A DNA stretch of 64,000 nucleotides from Candidatus Aalborgicola lynettensis (lineage in GTDB: Bacteria; Pseudomonadota; Gammaproteobacteria; Burkholderiales; Burkholderiaceae_C). The stretch is taken from assembly GCA_016719405.1 (NCBI GenBank), contig JADJZE010000005.1:62001-126000 (forward strand), given 5' to 3'. Under the pieces are notes generated by a model. It saw only the letters and a program-made list of their open reading frames with translations, was not told the origin of the DNA and searched no databases. This document shows, piece by piece, positions 1 through 9,482 of the stretch (position 1 is its first letter; each line of letters starts with the position of its first letter). Position numbers and translations under genes: made by a program.

Positions 1-30
1 AACAAACCTCTGCGGCTTCGAATGGTGCGG

Positions 31-54
31 TGAAGGGTCTTTTCAGACCCTTCA
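31..54 (-). terminator. hairpin downstream of rplI
   Basis: A perfect 10-bp inverted repeat (TGAAGGGTCT / AGACCCTTCA) with a TTTC loop lies just past the rplI stop, as expected for the end of the ribosomal operon. No clear T-run follows on the minus strand, so it may be a 3'-end stabilising hairpin rather than a classical intrinsic terminator. Confidence 0.45.
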
Positions 55-64
55 ATCACCGATA

Positions 65-517
65 TCAGGCGGTCTCGCCGTACACCGAAACAGTGATGTC
101 CACCACCACGTCGGTGTGCAACGCCACGGCTACCGTGCTGTCGCTGACGACCTTGATGGGGCCATTGGGCATACGAATCTGGGACTTGATGACTTTGTAG
201 CCGTTTTTGGTCAGCTCCTCGGCGATGTCGGCGTTGGTGACAGAACCAAACAAACGACCGTCCACACCCGCTTTTTGGGTCAGCTTGATACTTGTTCCAC
301 CTAGCTTGGCGCCCAGCGCCTGGCACTCGGCCAGCTTGGCAGCAGCGACTTTTTCCAGTTCAGCACGGCGTGCTTCGAACTCTGCCTTGGCAGATTCGGT
401 AGCACGGCGGGCGCGCCCGGACGGAATCAGGAAGTTGCGTGCATAGCCATCTTTGACCTTGACGATCTCGCCCAGGTTACCGAGGTTCACGACCTTGTCG
501 AGCAGAATAATTTGCAT
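65..517 (-). CDS. rplI: 50S ribosomal protein bL9
   Basis: Encodes bL9 (150 aa, the usual length), which binds 23S rRNA at the base of the L1 stalk. The N-terminal start MQIILLDKV, the glycine/lysine-rich [21 protein letters not shown] segment (split here: [10 protein letters not shown], then [11 protein letters not shown]), a helical linker near residues 40-75 and the C-terminal domain are all present. It is the last gene of the rpsF-priB-rpsR-rplI unit, 12 bases after rpsR, and ends in TGA. Identification is secure from sequence and gene order. Confidence 0.97.
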   Translation of the reverse strand: MQIILLDKVVNLGNLGEIVKVKDGYARNFLIPSGRARRATESAKAEFEARRAELEKVAAAKLAECQALGAKLGGTSIKLTQKAGVDGRLFGSVTNADIAEELTKNGYKVIKSQIRMPNGPIKVVSDSTVAVALHTDVVVDITVSVYGETA

Positions 518-529
518 GGTCGAAACTCC

Positions 530-811
530 TTAGATCTTGTGCTGGTCGCTGTAAGGCAGCATCGCCAGGAAGCGAGCGCGCTTGATAGCGGTGTTGAGTT
601 GGCGCTGGAAAATAGCGCGGGTGCCGGTCAGGCGGGCGGGAATGATCTTGCCATTTTCGGCAATGAAATCACGCAATGTGTCGATGTCTTTGTAGTCGAT
701 CTCTTCGACGCCAGTCACCGTGAAGCGGCAAAAGCGCTTGCGCTTGAACAGCAGGTTTTGTGCGGGGCGCTTGGGGCGCTTGTCTTTGTTGAATTTTTTG
801 AACGTTGCCAT
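530..811 (-). CDS. rpsR: 30S ribosomal protein bS18
   Basis: Encodes bS18 (93 aa), which pairs with bS6 on the platform of the 30S subunit. The start [10 protein letters not shown] is chosen because it matches the family; an in-frame ATG six codons upstream would add residues not seen in bS18. The basic core [13 protein letters not shown], the [11 protein letters not shown] motif and the arginine/lysine-rich C-terminus are intact. It lies 18 bases after priB and 12 bases before rplI in the same operon. Confidence 0.97.
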   Translation of the reverse strand: MATFKKFNKDKRPKRPAQNLLFKRKRFCRFTVTGVEEIDYKDIDTLRDFIAENGKIIPARLTGTRAIFQRQLNTAIKRARFLAMLPYSDQHKI

Positions 812-829
812 GAAAGGCTCCTGAAACAA

Positions 830-1123
830 TTAATCTTGCGAGAATTCTTGAATGTGAAAAACAAGGTGTTTGCCGTTACGGGGGGTACTCAAAAAACCGT
901 TGAACTTCCAGACGCTGCCGATGGCTTGCTTAACAAGCCGCTCTGCTACCGATCCAAAAGCCACCGCTTTAATACTTGCCTTGACTTGTCTTGTCTGACC
1001 TGCCTCTTGCACTTCTGATGCGTGTTCGAGTAGCAGATTCAGTGCCGGCAAACCAGCCGGTGTGTACCGCATGGTCTCAGCCCCAGCGATACAAGCACCC
1101 AAAACAAGCGTATTGGCAGGCAC
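830..1123 (-). CDS. priB: primosomal replication protein N (PriB)
   Basis: Encodes a single-OB-fold ssDNA-binding protein of 97 aa that helps load the PriA restart primosome. The motif MRYTPAGLPAL and the ending HLVFHIQEF identify it, as does its position between rpsF and rpsR. No ATG fits. The best start is the GTG at 1123, giving residues VPANTLVLGAC. A GGAG lies only one base before that GTG, which is unusually close, so initiation may rely on coupling to rpsF (stop 22 bases upstream). A longer in-frame reading would overlap the end of rpsF and is unlikely. Confidence 0.88.
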   Translation of the reverse strand: MPANTLVLGACIAGAETMRYTPAGLPALNLLLEHASEVQEAGQTRQVKASIKAVAFGSVAERLVKQAIGSVWKFNGFLSTPRNGKHLVFHIQEFSQD

Positions 1124-1145
1124 ACTCCGTTGGCAAAAAGCCGTT

Positions 1146-1511
1146 TTAGCCTTGGTATTCAGCCTGTTGGGTCTTGCGCGCATCTTCGCGCTCAACCGTT
1201 TTCATCATGGAAGAAGGACCGGTTTCGGCTTTTTTCTTCGACACGGTCAGGTGGCGCAACACAGCGTCGTTGAACTTGAAGGCATGCTCCAACTCCGACA
1301 TCACAGCCTGGTCGGCCTCAATATTGACACACAGGTAATGGGCTTTGGCCAGCTTGTTGATCATGTAGACCAATTGGCGACGACCCCAGTCTTCCACACG
1401 GTGAACCTTGCCACCGCCGGCAACGATCATGCCTTTGTAACGCTCCAGCATGGCTGGAACTTGCTCGCTCTGATCCGGATGGATCATGAGAATGATTTCG
1501 TAGTGACGCAT
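1146..1511 (-). CDS. rpsF: 30S ribosomal protein bS6
   Basis: Encodes bS6 (121 aa), partner of bS18. The start [17 protein letters not shown] is preceded by AAGGAG at good spacing; upstream in-frame codons are not bS6-like. The bS6 core ([23 protein letters not shown]) is intact and a charged tail follows. It is the first gene of the operon. The leader contains a short CCCGA/TCGGG inverted repeat near 1528-1554 that could take part in the S6:S18 autoregulation known in other bacteria; that role is not shown by the sequence. Confidence 0.96.
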   Translation of the reverse strand: MRHYEIILMIHPDQSEQVPAMLERYKGMIVAGGGKVHRVEDWGRRQLVYMINKLAKAHYLCVNIEADQAVMSELEHAFKFNDAVLRHLTVSKKKAETGPSSMMKTVEREDARKTQQAEYQG

Positions 1512-1605
1512 TGATACTCCTTTTGGATAGCCCGATATTGAAAATCTTTCGGGAAGATAAGCCGCCCTCCGCGTCGAATGGAGGTGCAGCAAGGCGAAGC
1601 CCGCG

Positions 1606-1611
1606 ATTATA
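1606..1611 (-). promoter_or_regulatory. -10 box for the rpsF operon
   Basis: A perfect TATAAT on the minus strand lies about 95 bases before the rpsF ATG, in the gap after the symporter gene. No convincing -35 at 17 bases was seen, so this is a moderate call. Confidence 0.5.
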
Positions 1612-1662
1612 GCCCAAGCTGGCCGCCCGGCACCAGCGCCAAAACCGGCCACGCAGCCACGG

Positions 1663-3945
1663 CTAGGGCCTGGGTGATTCTGATCGCGTGAGCAGGCTCA
1701 GCACCAGCGCCACAACCAACCCGGCCGCCACGCCAAAAACTCCGGCCGAAACCGGTTGAATGCCCCACCACAATCCATCGCCCTGCAACTGCAGGGCCGC
1801 GCGCACCACTGGCAAATTGGCGCCCATGTAATACAAGGTAACCCCCAGCCCGGCCAACATGCCACCCACCGCACCGCTGCGCGTGAGGCCGGGCCAAAAA
1901 ATACCCAGCACCATCACTGGCACAAACGCGGCACCCGCCAGGGAAAACGAAGCGGACACCAGATACAAAATGCCGGCGGGTCGTTGCGCTGCCACATACG
2001 CCGCCATCAAGGCCACCACCAGCAAGGCAAATTTCGACCACATAACCCGTCGCATGGCCTGTGCTTTGCTGTTGTCGCCATCAAAGTACACATCGTGGGC
2101 CAGCGCATTGCCAATCGTCAACAAAAGACCATCCGCGGTCGACAGTGCGGCAGCCAAGCCCCCGGCTGCAACCAGCACCGAAACCACATAGGGCAAACCG
2201 CCAATCTCCGGAGTTGCCAGCATCACCAAATCTGCCCCGATCGTGATCTCGGCGAACTGCAAGACACGGTCTCCATTGATGTCCGATACCGACAGCAGCG
2301 ACGAATCGCGTGCCCACTGCGCCACCCATGCGGGCAACTGATCGAAGGGCAGCCCCACCAAATTCGACATCACCTCAAACTTGACTAGCACCGCCAGCGC
2401 CGGCGCTGACACATACAACAAGGCAATAAACACCAAAGACCAGGCCACCGAGCTGCGTGCCTCGGCCACACTGGGGGTGGTGTAGTAGCGCGTCAGCAAA
2501 TGGGGCAAGCCCGCAGTGCCCACCATCAGGCAAAAAATCAGGGCCATGAAATTCAGCCGCGACGTGTGAAATGCGTCTTTTTCTTCCGCAGTGCCATCCG
2601 GCTGGCCCGCATAGGCCGTGGACTGGCTTGGCATGCCCGCCATCGGTTTTGCGCGCTGGCGGTAATCTGCCAACTCGCGCGTCCATTGTTCACGTGCCGC
2701 AGCCGCGTCTTTGGGCAGGGATGCCAACGCACGGCGCAGTTGTACAACCCCCTCATCATCCGACTTGTAATCACCAATGGCGCGCAGTTGGGTGTGCAGA
2801 TTCTGGCGTTCCGCCTGCAACGCAGCCTCCACATCGGTCAATTTTTTTTCCAGTGCCCGGGCACGGTGGGCATATTCATCCGTGACTTCGCGCTCCGCCG
2901 GCGAGTCTTTCAAACGCTGCTCCAACGCGGTAATTTTCTCCAATTGCTGGCCGTATACCAGGGGCGCTAGGGGACTGCCGACCTGTTTGTACGCCAACCA
3001 GGAAACCGGAATCAAAAACGCCAGAATAACCACCACATACTGGGCAACCTGGGTCCAGGTCACCGCACGCATTCCACCCAAGAACGAACACACCAATACC
3101 CCACCCAAACCCAACAAAATGCCAATTTCAAAATGCACGCCCGTCAAGCGCGACGTAATCAGGCCAACCCCGTAAATCTGCGCCACCACGTAGGTAAAAG
3201 AGCACAACACCGCAGCCACAGCGGCAATGATGCGAGGCCAGCGTCCGCCAAAGCGGGCAGCAAAATAGTCTGGCACCGTATACAGCCCCATGCGCCGCAG
3301 ATAAGGGGCTACCAGCAGCGCGACCAGACAAAATCCGCCCGTCCAACCCAGCACATAGGCCAAGCCACCCGCCTGTGTTTCGGTTCCTGAAAAACCTTGC
3401 AGATACAGCCCACCAGCCATGCTGATAAACGAGGCTGCACTCATCCAGTCCGCGGCAGTGGCCATGCCGTTGTAGACCGCGGGAATGCGCCGACCCGCCA
3501 CGTAGTATTCCGCCGCGTCGCCCGTGCGGCCCAACACACCAATTGCCGCATACAAAACCAGCGTGGCAGATAAAAAAATGCCGGCCACCCAGACTTTGGG
3601 CAAGCCCCAGCGTTCCGCCAAGGCCAGTGCCAGCAAAAAGGCCAGCAGCCCTATCACATACAGGGCAAATCGGCGGTGCAATTCGCGCGTGTAGATCGCA
3701 TAACCCGCACCCTCCAGATCCGGCTCGGGTGGCTCGCGCCGGTTAACCCGCCAGGCGAACACCACCACGATACAGATAAACACCAGCACCGAACCCTGCG
3801 CCGCAAACCAATAACCCACCTGCCACCCGGCCACCACCCATTGCAGGTCGCGGGCAAAAAACACCACACCAAAAGATGCCAGAAACCACACCACCAACAG
3901 GCCTGCATGCAGGGCCCAGCGGCGTGTGGTCGCTGGCCGGGTCAT
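1663..3945 (-). CDS. VC_2705-type sodium/solute symporter with fused DUF4212 small subunit
   Basis: A 760-aa inner-membrane SSS-family symporter. Residues 1-78 carry two membrane segments (about 14-33 and 45-65, [13 protein letters not shown]) typical of the DUF4212 small subunit, normally a separate protein. Residues 90-760 are the transporter, with [10 protein letters not shown] and [15 protein letters not shown] near 145-180. A hydrophilic, coiled-coil-like insert (about 332-460) separates membrane segments, as in the VC_2705 subfamily. The start at 3945 makes an ATGA overlap with the ppsA stop, implying translational coupling. Relatives carry acetate or other small carboxylates; the substrate here is unknown. 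Confidence 0.85.
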   Translation of the reverse strand: MTRPATTRRWALHAGLLVVWFLASFGVVFFARDLQWVVAGWQVGYWFAAQGSVLVFICIVVVFAWRVNRREPPEPDLEGAGYAIYTRELHRRFALYVIGLLAFLLALALAERWGLPKVWVAGIFLSATLVLYAAIGVLGRTGDAAEYYVAGRRIPAVYNGMATAADWMSAASFISMAGGLYLQGFSGTETQAGGLAYVLGWTGGFCLVALLVAPYLRRMGLYTVPDYFAARFGGRWPRIIAAVAAVLCSFTYVVAQIYGVGLITSRLTGVHFEIGILLGLGGVLVCSFLGGMRAVTWTQVAQYVVVILAFLIPVSWLAYKQVGSPLAPLVYGQQLEKITALEQRLKDSPAEREVTDEYAHRARALEKKLTDVEAALQAERQNLHTQLRAIGDYKSDDEGVVQLRRALASLPKDAAAAREQWTRELADYRQRAKPMAGMPSQSTAYAGQPDGTAEEKDAFHTSRLNFMALIFCLMVGTAGLPHLLTRYYTTPSVAEARSSVAWSLVFIALLYVSAPALAVLVKFEVMSNLVGLPFDQLPAWVAQWARDSSLLSVSDINGDRVLQFAEITIGADLVMLATPEIGGLPYVVSVLVAAGGLAAALSTADGLLLTIGNALAHDVYFDGDNSKAQAMRRVMWSKFALLVVALMAAYVAAQRPAGILYLVSASFSLAGAAFVPVMVLGIFWPGLTRSGAVGGMLAGLGVTLYYMGANLPVVRAALQLQGDGLWWGIQPVSAGVFGVAAGLVVALVLSLLTRSESPRP

Positions 3946-6335
3946 TTGGCGGCGAGTTGTTGCCAGGTGGAGATGACCGAATCGGGGTTCAGCGAGATGG
4001 AAGAGATGCCCTCGTCGACCAGCCACTGCGCAAAGTCCGGATGATCGCTAGGCCCTTGGCCGCAGATACCGATGTATTTGCCCTGGCGTTTGCAGGCCGC
4101 AATGGCCATGCTGATCAGCGCTTCTACCGCCGGATCACGCTCGTCAAAATCGGCCGCCAGCACCTCCAGACCGGAATCACGGTCTAGTCCCAGGGTGAGT
4201 TGCGTGAGGTCGTTTGAGCCGATGGAGAAGCCATCGAAGTATTCCAGATACCGGTCAGCCAGCAGCGCGTTGCTGGGAATCTCGCACATCATGATGACCT
4301 TGAGATCGGCCTCGCCGCGGCGCAGGCCATGGCGTGCCAGCAATTCGGTCACCTTCTTCGCCTGCCCCAGGGTGCGCACAAATGGCACCATGACCTGCAC
4401 ATTGACCAAGCCCATGTCGCCACGCACGCGTTTGAGTGCCTCGCACTCCATGGCAAAGGCCTCGCTGAACTCGTTGCTGATGTAACGCGCCGCGCCCCGG
4501 AAACCCAGCATGGGGTTTTCTTCTTCCGGCTCGTAGCGACTGCCGCCAATCAACTTGCGGTATTCGTTGCTCTTGAAGTCTGACAGGCGCACGATGACTG
4601 GCTTGGGCCAGAACGCTGCAGCAATGCTGGCCACACCTTCCGCCACCCGGTCCACATAAAACGCACGCGGCGAGGCGTGGCCGCGGGCCACCGACTCCAC
4701 GGCTTTTTTCAGATCGGCATCGACATTGGGGTAGTCCAAAATGGCCTTGGGGTGCACACCAATATTGTTGTTGATGATGAACTCCAGGCGCGCCAGGCCT
4801 ACCCCTTCGTTGGGCAGCTGGGCAAAGTCAAAGGCCAGCTGCGGGTTGCCCACATTCATCATGATCTTGACCGGGCTCGGCGGCATGGCACCGCGCTGCA
4901 CCTCGGTCACCTCGGTTTCCAGCAAGCCGTCGTAGATAAAACCGGTATCACCCTCGGAGCAGCTCACCGTGACCAACATGCCGTCTTTCAGCGCCTCGGT
5001 GGCATGGCCGCAACCCACCACCGCCGGAATACCCAGCTCGCGCGCGATGATGGCCGCGTGGCAGGTGCGCCCGCCGCGATTGGTGACGATGGCGGCGGCA
5101 CGCTTCATCACCGGCTCCCAGTTGGGGTCGGTCATGTCGGTCACCAAAATATCACCGGCCTGCACCTTGTCCATCTCGCTGATGTTGTGCACGATGCGCA
5201 CCGGGCCGGTGCCGATTTTCTGACCAATGGCGCGCCCTTCAACCAACACCGCGCTGGAGCCCTTGAGCTTGTAGCGGTATTCGGCCTGGTTGCCAGCCTG
5301 GCTCTTCACCGTTTCAGGCCGGGCCTGCAGAATGTAGAGCTGTCCATCGAGCCCGTCCTTGCCCCACTCGATGTCCATGGGGCGTCCGTAATGCTCTTCA
5401 ATCACCAGGGCATAACGCGCCAGCTGTTCCACATCGGCGTCGGTCAATGAATAGCGGTTGCGCAGCTCGGTGGGCACATCGGTAGTTTTGACCAGCTTCT
5501 TGCCGGCCGCTTTTTCGTCGGCCGTGGTGAATTGCATCTGGATGAGTTTGGAGCCCAGGCTGCGCCGGATGATGGCGCGTTTGCCCGCGCGCAGCATGGG
5601 CTTGTGCACGTAAAACTCATCGGGGTTGACGGCGCCTTGCACCACCGTCTCGCCCAGACCGTAGCTGGAGGTGATGAACACCGCATCGGGAAAACCGGAT
5701 TCCGTGTCGATAGTGAACATCACACCGGCGGCACCAATATCCGAGCGCACCATGCGCTGAATGCCCGCACTTAAAGCGACATGCTCGTGCGCAAAGCCTT
5801 TGTGCACACGGTAGCTGATGGCGCGGTCGTTGTACAGCGAGGCGAATACCTCGCGGATTTTGTGCAGGATGTCTTCAATACCATGCACATTCAAAAAAGT
5901 TTCTTGCTGACCGGCAAACGACGCATCGGGCAGGTCTTCTGCCGTGGCGGACGAGCGCACCGCAAAGGTGGTTTCTTCATTGTCGGCACTCAGAACTTTG
6001 AAAGCATCCCGAATGCCTTGCTCCAAGTCCGCGGGAAAGGGCTGCGCCTCCACCAGAGCGCGAATCTCGGCACCGGTTTGTGCCAGCGCCCGCACATCTT
6101 CGGTGTCCAGCGCGTGCAACTTGGCATTGATGCGCTCGCCCAGACCACCAAACTGCAAAAACTCGCGAAAAGCATGCGCGGTGGTGGCAAAGCCGGTGGG
6201 CACTTTGACGCCGGTGGGCAGGTGCGAAATCATCTCGCCCAGACTGGCGTTTTTGCCCCCTACGGTCTCCACATCGGTCATGCGTAATTTCTCGAACGGA
6301 ACGACCAGGTCATTCGGGCTGAAAAGTGTCGACAT
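3942..6335 (-). CDS. ppsA: phosphoenolpyruvate synthase
   Basis: Converts pyruvate, ATP and water to PEP, AMP and phosphate, the entry to gluconeogenesis from pyruvate and lactate. The protein is 797 aa, the normal length. It shows the N-terminal ATP-binding domain ([24 protein letters not shown]), the phosphohistidine motif [21 protein letters not shown] (written in parts: [21 protein letters not shown]) and the C-terminal PEP/pyruvate domain with [18 protein letters not shown]. Start [10 protein letters not shown] is preferred over an ATG five codons upstream. It lies divergent to its regulator ppsR and overlaps the symporter gene by four bases. Confidence 0.97.
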   Translation of the reverse strand: MSTLFSPNDLVVPFEKLRMTDVETVGGKNASLGEMISHLPTGVKVPTGFATTAHAFREFLQFGGLGERINAKLHALDTEDVRALAQTGAEIRALVEAQPFPADLEQGIRDAFKVLSADNEETTFAVRSSATAEDLPDASFAGQQETFLNVHGIEDILHKIREVFASLYNDRAISYRVHKGFAHEHVALSAGIQRMVRSDIGAAGVMFTIDTESGFPDAVFITSSYGLGETVVQGAVNPDEFYVHKPMLRAGKRAIIRRSLGSKLIQMQFTTADEKAAGKKLVKTTDVPTELRNRYSLTDADVEQLARYALVIEEHYGRPMDIEWGKDGLDGQLYILQARPETVKSQAGNQAEYRYKLKGSSAVLVEGRAIGQKIGTGPVRIVHNISEMDKVQAGDILVTDMTDPNWEPVMKRAAAIVTNRGGRTCHAAIIARELGIPAVVGCGHATEALKDGMLVTVSCSEGDTGFIYDGLLETEVTEVQRGAMPPSPVKIMMNVGNPQLAFDFAQLPNEGVGLARLEFIINNNIGVHPKAILDYPNVDADLKKAVESVARGHASPRAFYVDRVAEGVASIAAAFWPKPVIVRLSDFKSNEYRKLIGGSRYEPEEENPMLGFRGAARYISNEFSEAFAMECEALKRVRGDMGLVNVQVMVPFVRTLGQAKKVTELLARHGLRRGEADLKVIMMCEIPSNALLADRYLEYFDGFSIGSNDLTQLTLGLDRDSGLEVLAADFDERDPAVEALISMAIAACKRQGKYIGICGQGPSDHPDFAQWLVDEGISSISLNPDSVISTWQQLAAK

Positions 6336-6496
6336 AGAAAAGCTCCTCAAGTTAAAAAAGCGTTCACCGCAGTACGGGTGGTTGCTGCGCTTGGTGCCGC
6401 TACTCCACGCCAGTCTGCCGTTTTATGGGGGTGGGGGTGCAGCGCCGAATGCGCGAGAATGGCACCCCATTGCAGCCATTGTAGGGGCCTATTTCC

Positions 6497-7318
6497 ATGC
6501 ACCACCGCACCATTTTTTTTGTGTCTGACGGAACCGGCATCACCGCAGAAACCTTCGGCAACGCCATCCTGGCGCAGTTCGAGGCCAAGGCGCGCCACGT
6601 GCGCCTGCCCTTCATCGACACGGTGGACAAGGCGCACCAAACCGTGCGCCAAATCAACCACCAGGGTGTGGTGGACGGCCAGCGCCCCATTGTGTTCACC
6701 ACGCTGGTCAATATGGAGGTACTCAAGGTCATTCAGGCCGAGTGCAAGGGCATGCTGCTGGACATGTTTGGCACCTTTGTGCACCCGCTGGAAGAGGAGC
6801 TCAAAATCAAGTCCAACCACCGCATTGGCCGCTTTTCGGACGCCAGCAAAAGCAAGGAATACCAAAACCGCATCGAAGCCATCAACTTCTCCCTGGCCCA
6901 CGACGACGGCCAGAGCAACCGCGACCTGGAGCACTCCGACGTGATTCTGGTGGGCGTGAGCCGCAGCGGCAAAACCCCCACCTCGCTGTACCTGGCCATG
7001 CAATATGGGCTAAAGGCGTCCAACTACCCGCTGATTCCGGAAGACTTTGAACGCCGCCAGTTGCCCAAGGCCCTGCTACACCACAAAACCAAAATCTTCG
7101 GCCTGACCATCCAACCCGAGCGCCTGTCCGAGATCCGCAATGAACGCCGCCCCCACTCCAAATACGCCGCGCTGGAGAACTGCCGCATGGAAGTGAGCGA
7201 GGCCGAGACCATGATGCGCCGCGCCGGCATCCGCTGGCTATCGACCACCACCAAATCCATCGAAGAGATTGCCACCACCATCCTGCAGGAGATTCACCCG
7301 GAACGGCTGGTGTATTGA
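6497..7318 (+). CDS. ppsR: PEP synthase regulatory kinase/phosphatase (PSRP, DUF299)
   Basis: A 273-aa bifunctional regulator that inactivates PEP synthase by ADP-dependent phosphorylation and reactivates it by phosphorolysis. It begins [18 protein letters not shown], the family hallmark, and has the P-loop [11 protein letters not shown] near residues 154-164. The divergent ppsR/ppsA arrangement over a 161-bp gap (6336-6496) supports the assignment, since ppsA encodes its known target. Confidence 0.95.
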   Translation: MHHRTIFFVSDGTGITAETFGNAILAQFEAKARHVRLPFIDTVDKAHQTVRQINHQGVVDGQRPIVFTTLVNMEVLKVIQAECKGMLLDMFGTFVHPLEEELKIKSNHRIGRFSDASKSKEYQNRIEAINFSLAHDDGQSNRDLEHSDVILVGVSRSGKTPTSLYLAMQYGLKASNYPLIPEDFERRQLPKALLHHKTKIFGLTIQPERLSEIRNERRPHSKYAALENCRMEVSEAETMMRRAGIRWLSTTTKSIEEIATTILQEIHPERLVY

Positions 7319-7349
7319 GATGACCGTGGCTGCGCCAAGCCGCTAAATT

Positions 7350-7406
7350 ACTATACTTTTGATAGCTACTTGCGCACGTCAGCCGCGCGCAAACGCCCTA
7401 TTTGGC
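7350..7406 (+). repeat. GCTAY-N7-RTAGC repeat, copy 1 (intergenic)
   Basis: Starts with the 17-base box ACTAT-ACTTTTG-ATAGC followed by TACTTGCGCACGTC and ends CCCTATTTGG, matching the dispersed repeat found twelve times in this window. It lies in the 427-base gap between ppsR and ftrA. The rest of that gap up to the Fur boxes near 7642 shows no gene. Confidence 0.8.
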
Positions 7407-7641
7407 CGCTGGATTGGTGGCATTCGGTCTTGTCCCCTCTTTTCACCATCATCTCCATGCGGAGCTTGTTACCGGCATCGGCAATGGCAGTCGCGTCTTG
7501 TTAGCCACAGCGGCGGCGCAGGCCAGCCCCCTGCAAAGCCAAGGGGCGCAATGCAGATCGCGTGGTGTGCGTGGTGCGTCTTTCAGAGAAGCGGGGCTTT
7601 TACCGGTTGGGTCATGCGCGGTGCGCAATTCTGGTCCATCA

Positions 7642-7661
7642 AATAAGAATAGTTCGCATTT
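7642..7661. promoter_or_regulatory. Fur-box-like site 1 upstream of ftrA
   Basis: AATAAGAATAGTTCGCATTT matches the Fur-type sequence AATGAGAATCATTCTCATTT at 16 of 20 positions. It is the first of two adjacent sites before the ferrous-iron uptake genes. Iron-repressed control is an inference. Confidence 0.6.
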
Positions 7662-7678
7662 TTATTAATTCCTCTGTC

Positions 7679-7698
7679 AATAGGAGTCATTCGCATTT
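7679..7698. promoter_or_regulatory. Fur-box-like site 2 upstream of ftrA
   Basis: AATAGGAGTCATTCGCATTT matches the same Fur-type sequence at 16 of 20 positions and ends 47 bases before the ftrA ATG. Two sites 37 bases apart suggest cooperative Fur control of ftrABCD. Confidence 0.62.
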
Positions 7699-7745
7699 AC
7701 AATGTAGCATCCGCACTATTTGTCAATCACGAAAGTACCCGCACC

Positions 7746-8288
7746 ATGCACAGCAAACTCCTTTGCACCCTGCTCACCACCCTGGCCCTCGCCGCACCGC
7801 TTGCGCACGCTGCGGAAACGCCCATTGGCAAACACCAAATCGTCAGCGGCATGGAAATTGGCGCGGTCTACCTGCAGCCCGTCAAAATGGAGCCGGACGG
7901 CATGATGAAGAAGGTGGAAGAGTCCGACATTCACCTGGAAGCCGACATCCACGCGGTCAAAAACAACCCCAACGGTTTTGCCGAGGGCGACTGGGTGCCC
8001 TACCTGGTGGTCTAATTCGAGCTCACCAAAGTTGGCAGCGCCTTCAAACTTTCGGGCGACCTGATGCCCATGGTGGCCAGCGACGGCCCGCACTACGGCG
8101 ACAACATCAAACTCGACGGCCCCGGCAAATACAAGCTGAAATACACCGTGCAGCCCCCATCGGCCAACGCCCACGCGCACTTTGGCCGCCATGTGGACAA
8201 GGAAACCGGTGTCGGCGCCTGGTTCAAGCCCTTTGATCTGAACTACGACTTCACCTTTGCCGGCACCGGCAAAAAAGGCGGCTACTAA
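7746..8288 (+). pseudogene. ftrA: P19-family periplasmic iron-binding protein FtrA, interrupted by TAA
   Basis: P19/FtrA proteins bind iron and copper in the periplasm and feed the FtrC permease. The frame encodes a signal peptide (about 1-22, ending AHA), GMEIGAVYLQPV, HLEADIHA, then PYLVV followed by TAA at 8013-8015 (codon 90 of 181). Translation resumes in the same frame without a gap (FELTKVGSAF, PHYGDNIKL, ANAHAHFGRHV) to TAA at 8286-8288. A single C-to-T change from CAA (Gln) would explain the stop. The gene is therefore either inactive, read through, or affected by a base error. It heads the ftrABCD cluster. Confidence 0.85.
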
Positions 8289-8306
8289 GCCATAGCGGGA
8301 CTGCCC

Positions 8307-8648
8307 ATGCACAAACGACTCGCCCTGGCCGCCCTGACCTGCCTGCTGTTGGCACCACTGGCCCCGGCAGTGGCTGGGGAAGACCTGCTCACCTTGCGCC
8401 TCGAATGCAACAACGGCGTGTTCAAACCAAAGACCTTGCAGGTGCCGGTGGGCAAAAAGTTCAAGATTGAGATCTTCAACACCGGCACCGAGGCCATCGA
8501 GTTTGAGAGCCTGCAACTGCGCAAGGAAAAGGCGCTCAACCCGGGCGGGCAGTCCTTTGTGGTGATTTTTCCGCTGGAGGCTGGCGAATACAAGTTTTTT
8601 GACGACTTCCACATCCAAACCGGGCAAGGCAGCATCGTTGCCAAATAA
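8307..8648 (+). CDS. ftrB: periplasmic cupredoxin-domain protein FtrB
   Basis: A 113-aa exported protein with a signal peptide (about 1-23) and a single cupredoxin-like domain (VPVGKKFKIEIFNTGTEAIEF, given here as VPVGKKFKIE then IFNTGTEAIEF). In Bordetella FtrB is thought to oxidise ferrous iron carried by FtrA so that the FTR1-type permease can take it up. It lies 18 bases after ftrA and three bases before ftrC, so the genes form one operon. The assignment rests on domain type and gene order. Confidence 0.85.
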   Translation: MHKRLALAALTCLLLAPLAPAVAGEDLLTLRLECNNGVFKPKTLQVPVGKKFKIEIFNTGTEAIEFESLQLRKEKALNPGGQSFVVIFPLEAGEYKFFDDFHIQTGQGSIVAK

Positions 8649-8651
8649 GCC

Positions 8652-9482
8652 ATGCAAAACTTCAGCCAGATATTGTTTGTGATGTGGCGCGAAACCGTCG
8701 AGGCCATGCTGGTGGTGGGCATTTTGCATGCCTGGCTAGCGCACAACCCCGGCGGCGCGCGGGGCCTCAAGTTTTTGTGGATGGGCGTGCTGACCGGTCT
8801 GGTCGGCGCGTTTTTGCTGGGCTTGGGCATTGATACCCTGAATTCCGTGTTGTCCGACGAAGGACAAGAGTACTTTCAGGCCGCCTTACTGCTAGTGGCC
8901 GCCGCCCTGATTGTGCAAATGGTGTTCTGGATGCGCCGCCAGGGGGCCCGCATGCAGCACGGTCTGGTGCAGTCGCTCGCGCGCAGCACACAGGCACAAA
9001 ACGGGTGGGGCATTTTTGCACTGGCCGCCATTGCCATTACCCGCGAGGGCAGCGAGGCGGTGCTGTTTGTGAGCAGCTTGGCGTCCGGGGGCAGCGGCTG
9101 GGGCTCTGATGCTTTCTGGCTGGCACTGGCGCTGGGTGTGCTGCTGGCCGCAGGCACTTTTTACCTGCTGCAAATGGGTGGGCTGCTGATTTCCTGGCGG
9201 GCTTTTTTCCGGGTGACCGAGGTCATGCTGTTGCTGCTGGGGTGCGCCCTGCTGGTGAGTGGCATTGACCGCCTGATTGGCGTGCAACTGGTACCCGCGC
9301 TGGTGGCGCAGGTGTGGGACAGCTCCACGCTGCTGGACGACGGCACGGTGTTGGGCGGTGTGGTGTCGGCCTTTACCGGCTACCGCGCACGGCCTTCGCT
9401 GATGTTGCTCATGGTGTTTTGCTTGTACTGGGGTGGTGTGCAATGGATATCGCGGCCCGTTCGCCAATCGGCACCCGCCTGA
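8652..9482 (+). CDS. ftrC: FTR1-family iron permease FtrC
   Basis: A 276-aa inner-membrane permease with about seven hydrophobic segments. Both iron-ligand REXXE motifs are present: RETVE at residues 13-17 and REGSE at 131-135. Together with FtrA, FtrB and FtrD it forms a ferrous iron uptake system like that of Bordetella and Brucella. The 3' end overlaps ftrD by 40 bases. Confidence 0.93.
   Translation: MQNFSQILFVMWRETVEAMLVVGILHAWLAHNPGGARGLKFLWMGVLTGLVGAFLLGLGIDTLNSVLSDEGQEYFQAALLLVAAALIVQMVFWMRRQGARMQHGLVQSLARSTQAQNGWGIFALAAIAITREGSEAVLFVSSLASGGSGWGSDAFWLALALGVLLAAGTFYLLQMGGLLISWRAFFRVTEVMLLLLGCALLVSGIDRLIGVQLVPALVAQVWDSSTLLDDGTVLGGVVSAFTGYRARPSLMLLMVFCLYWGGVQWISRPVRQSAPA

Noticed and set aside
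8013..8015. ftrA internal stop as recoded selenocysteine or pyrrolysine
   Set aside because: The codon is TAA, which is used for neither; a point mutation or base error is simpler.
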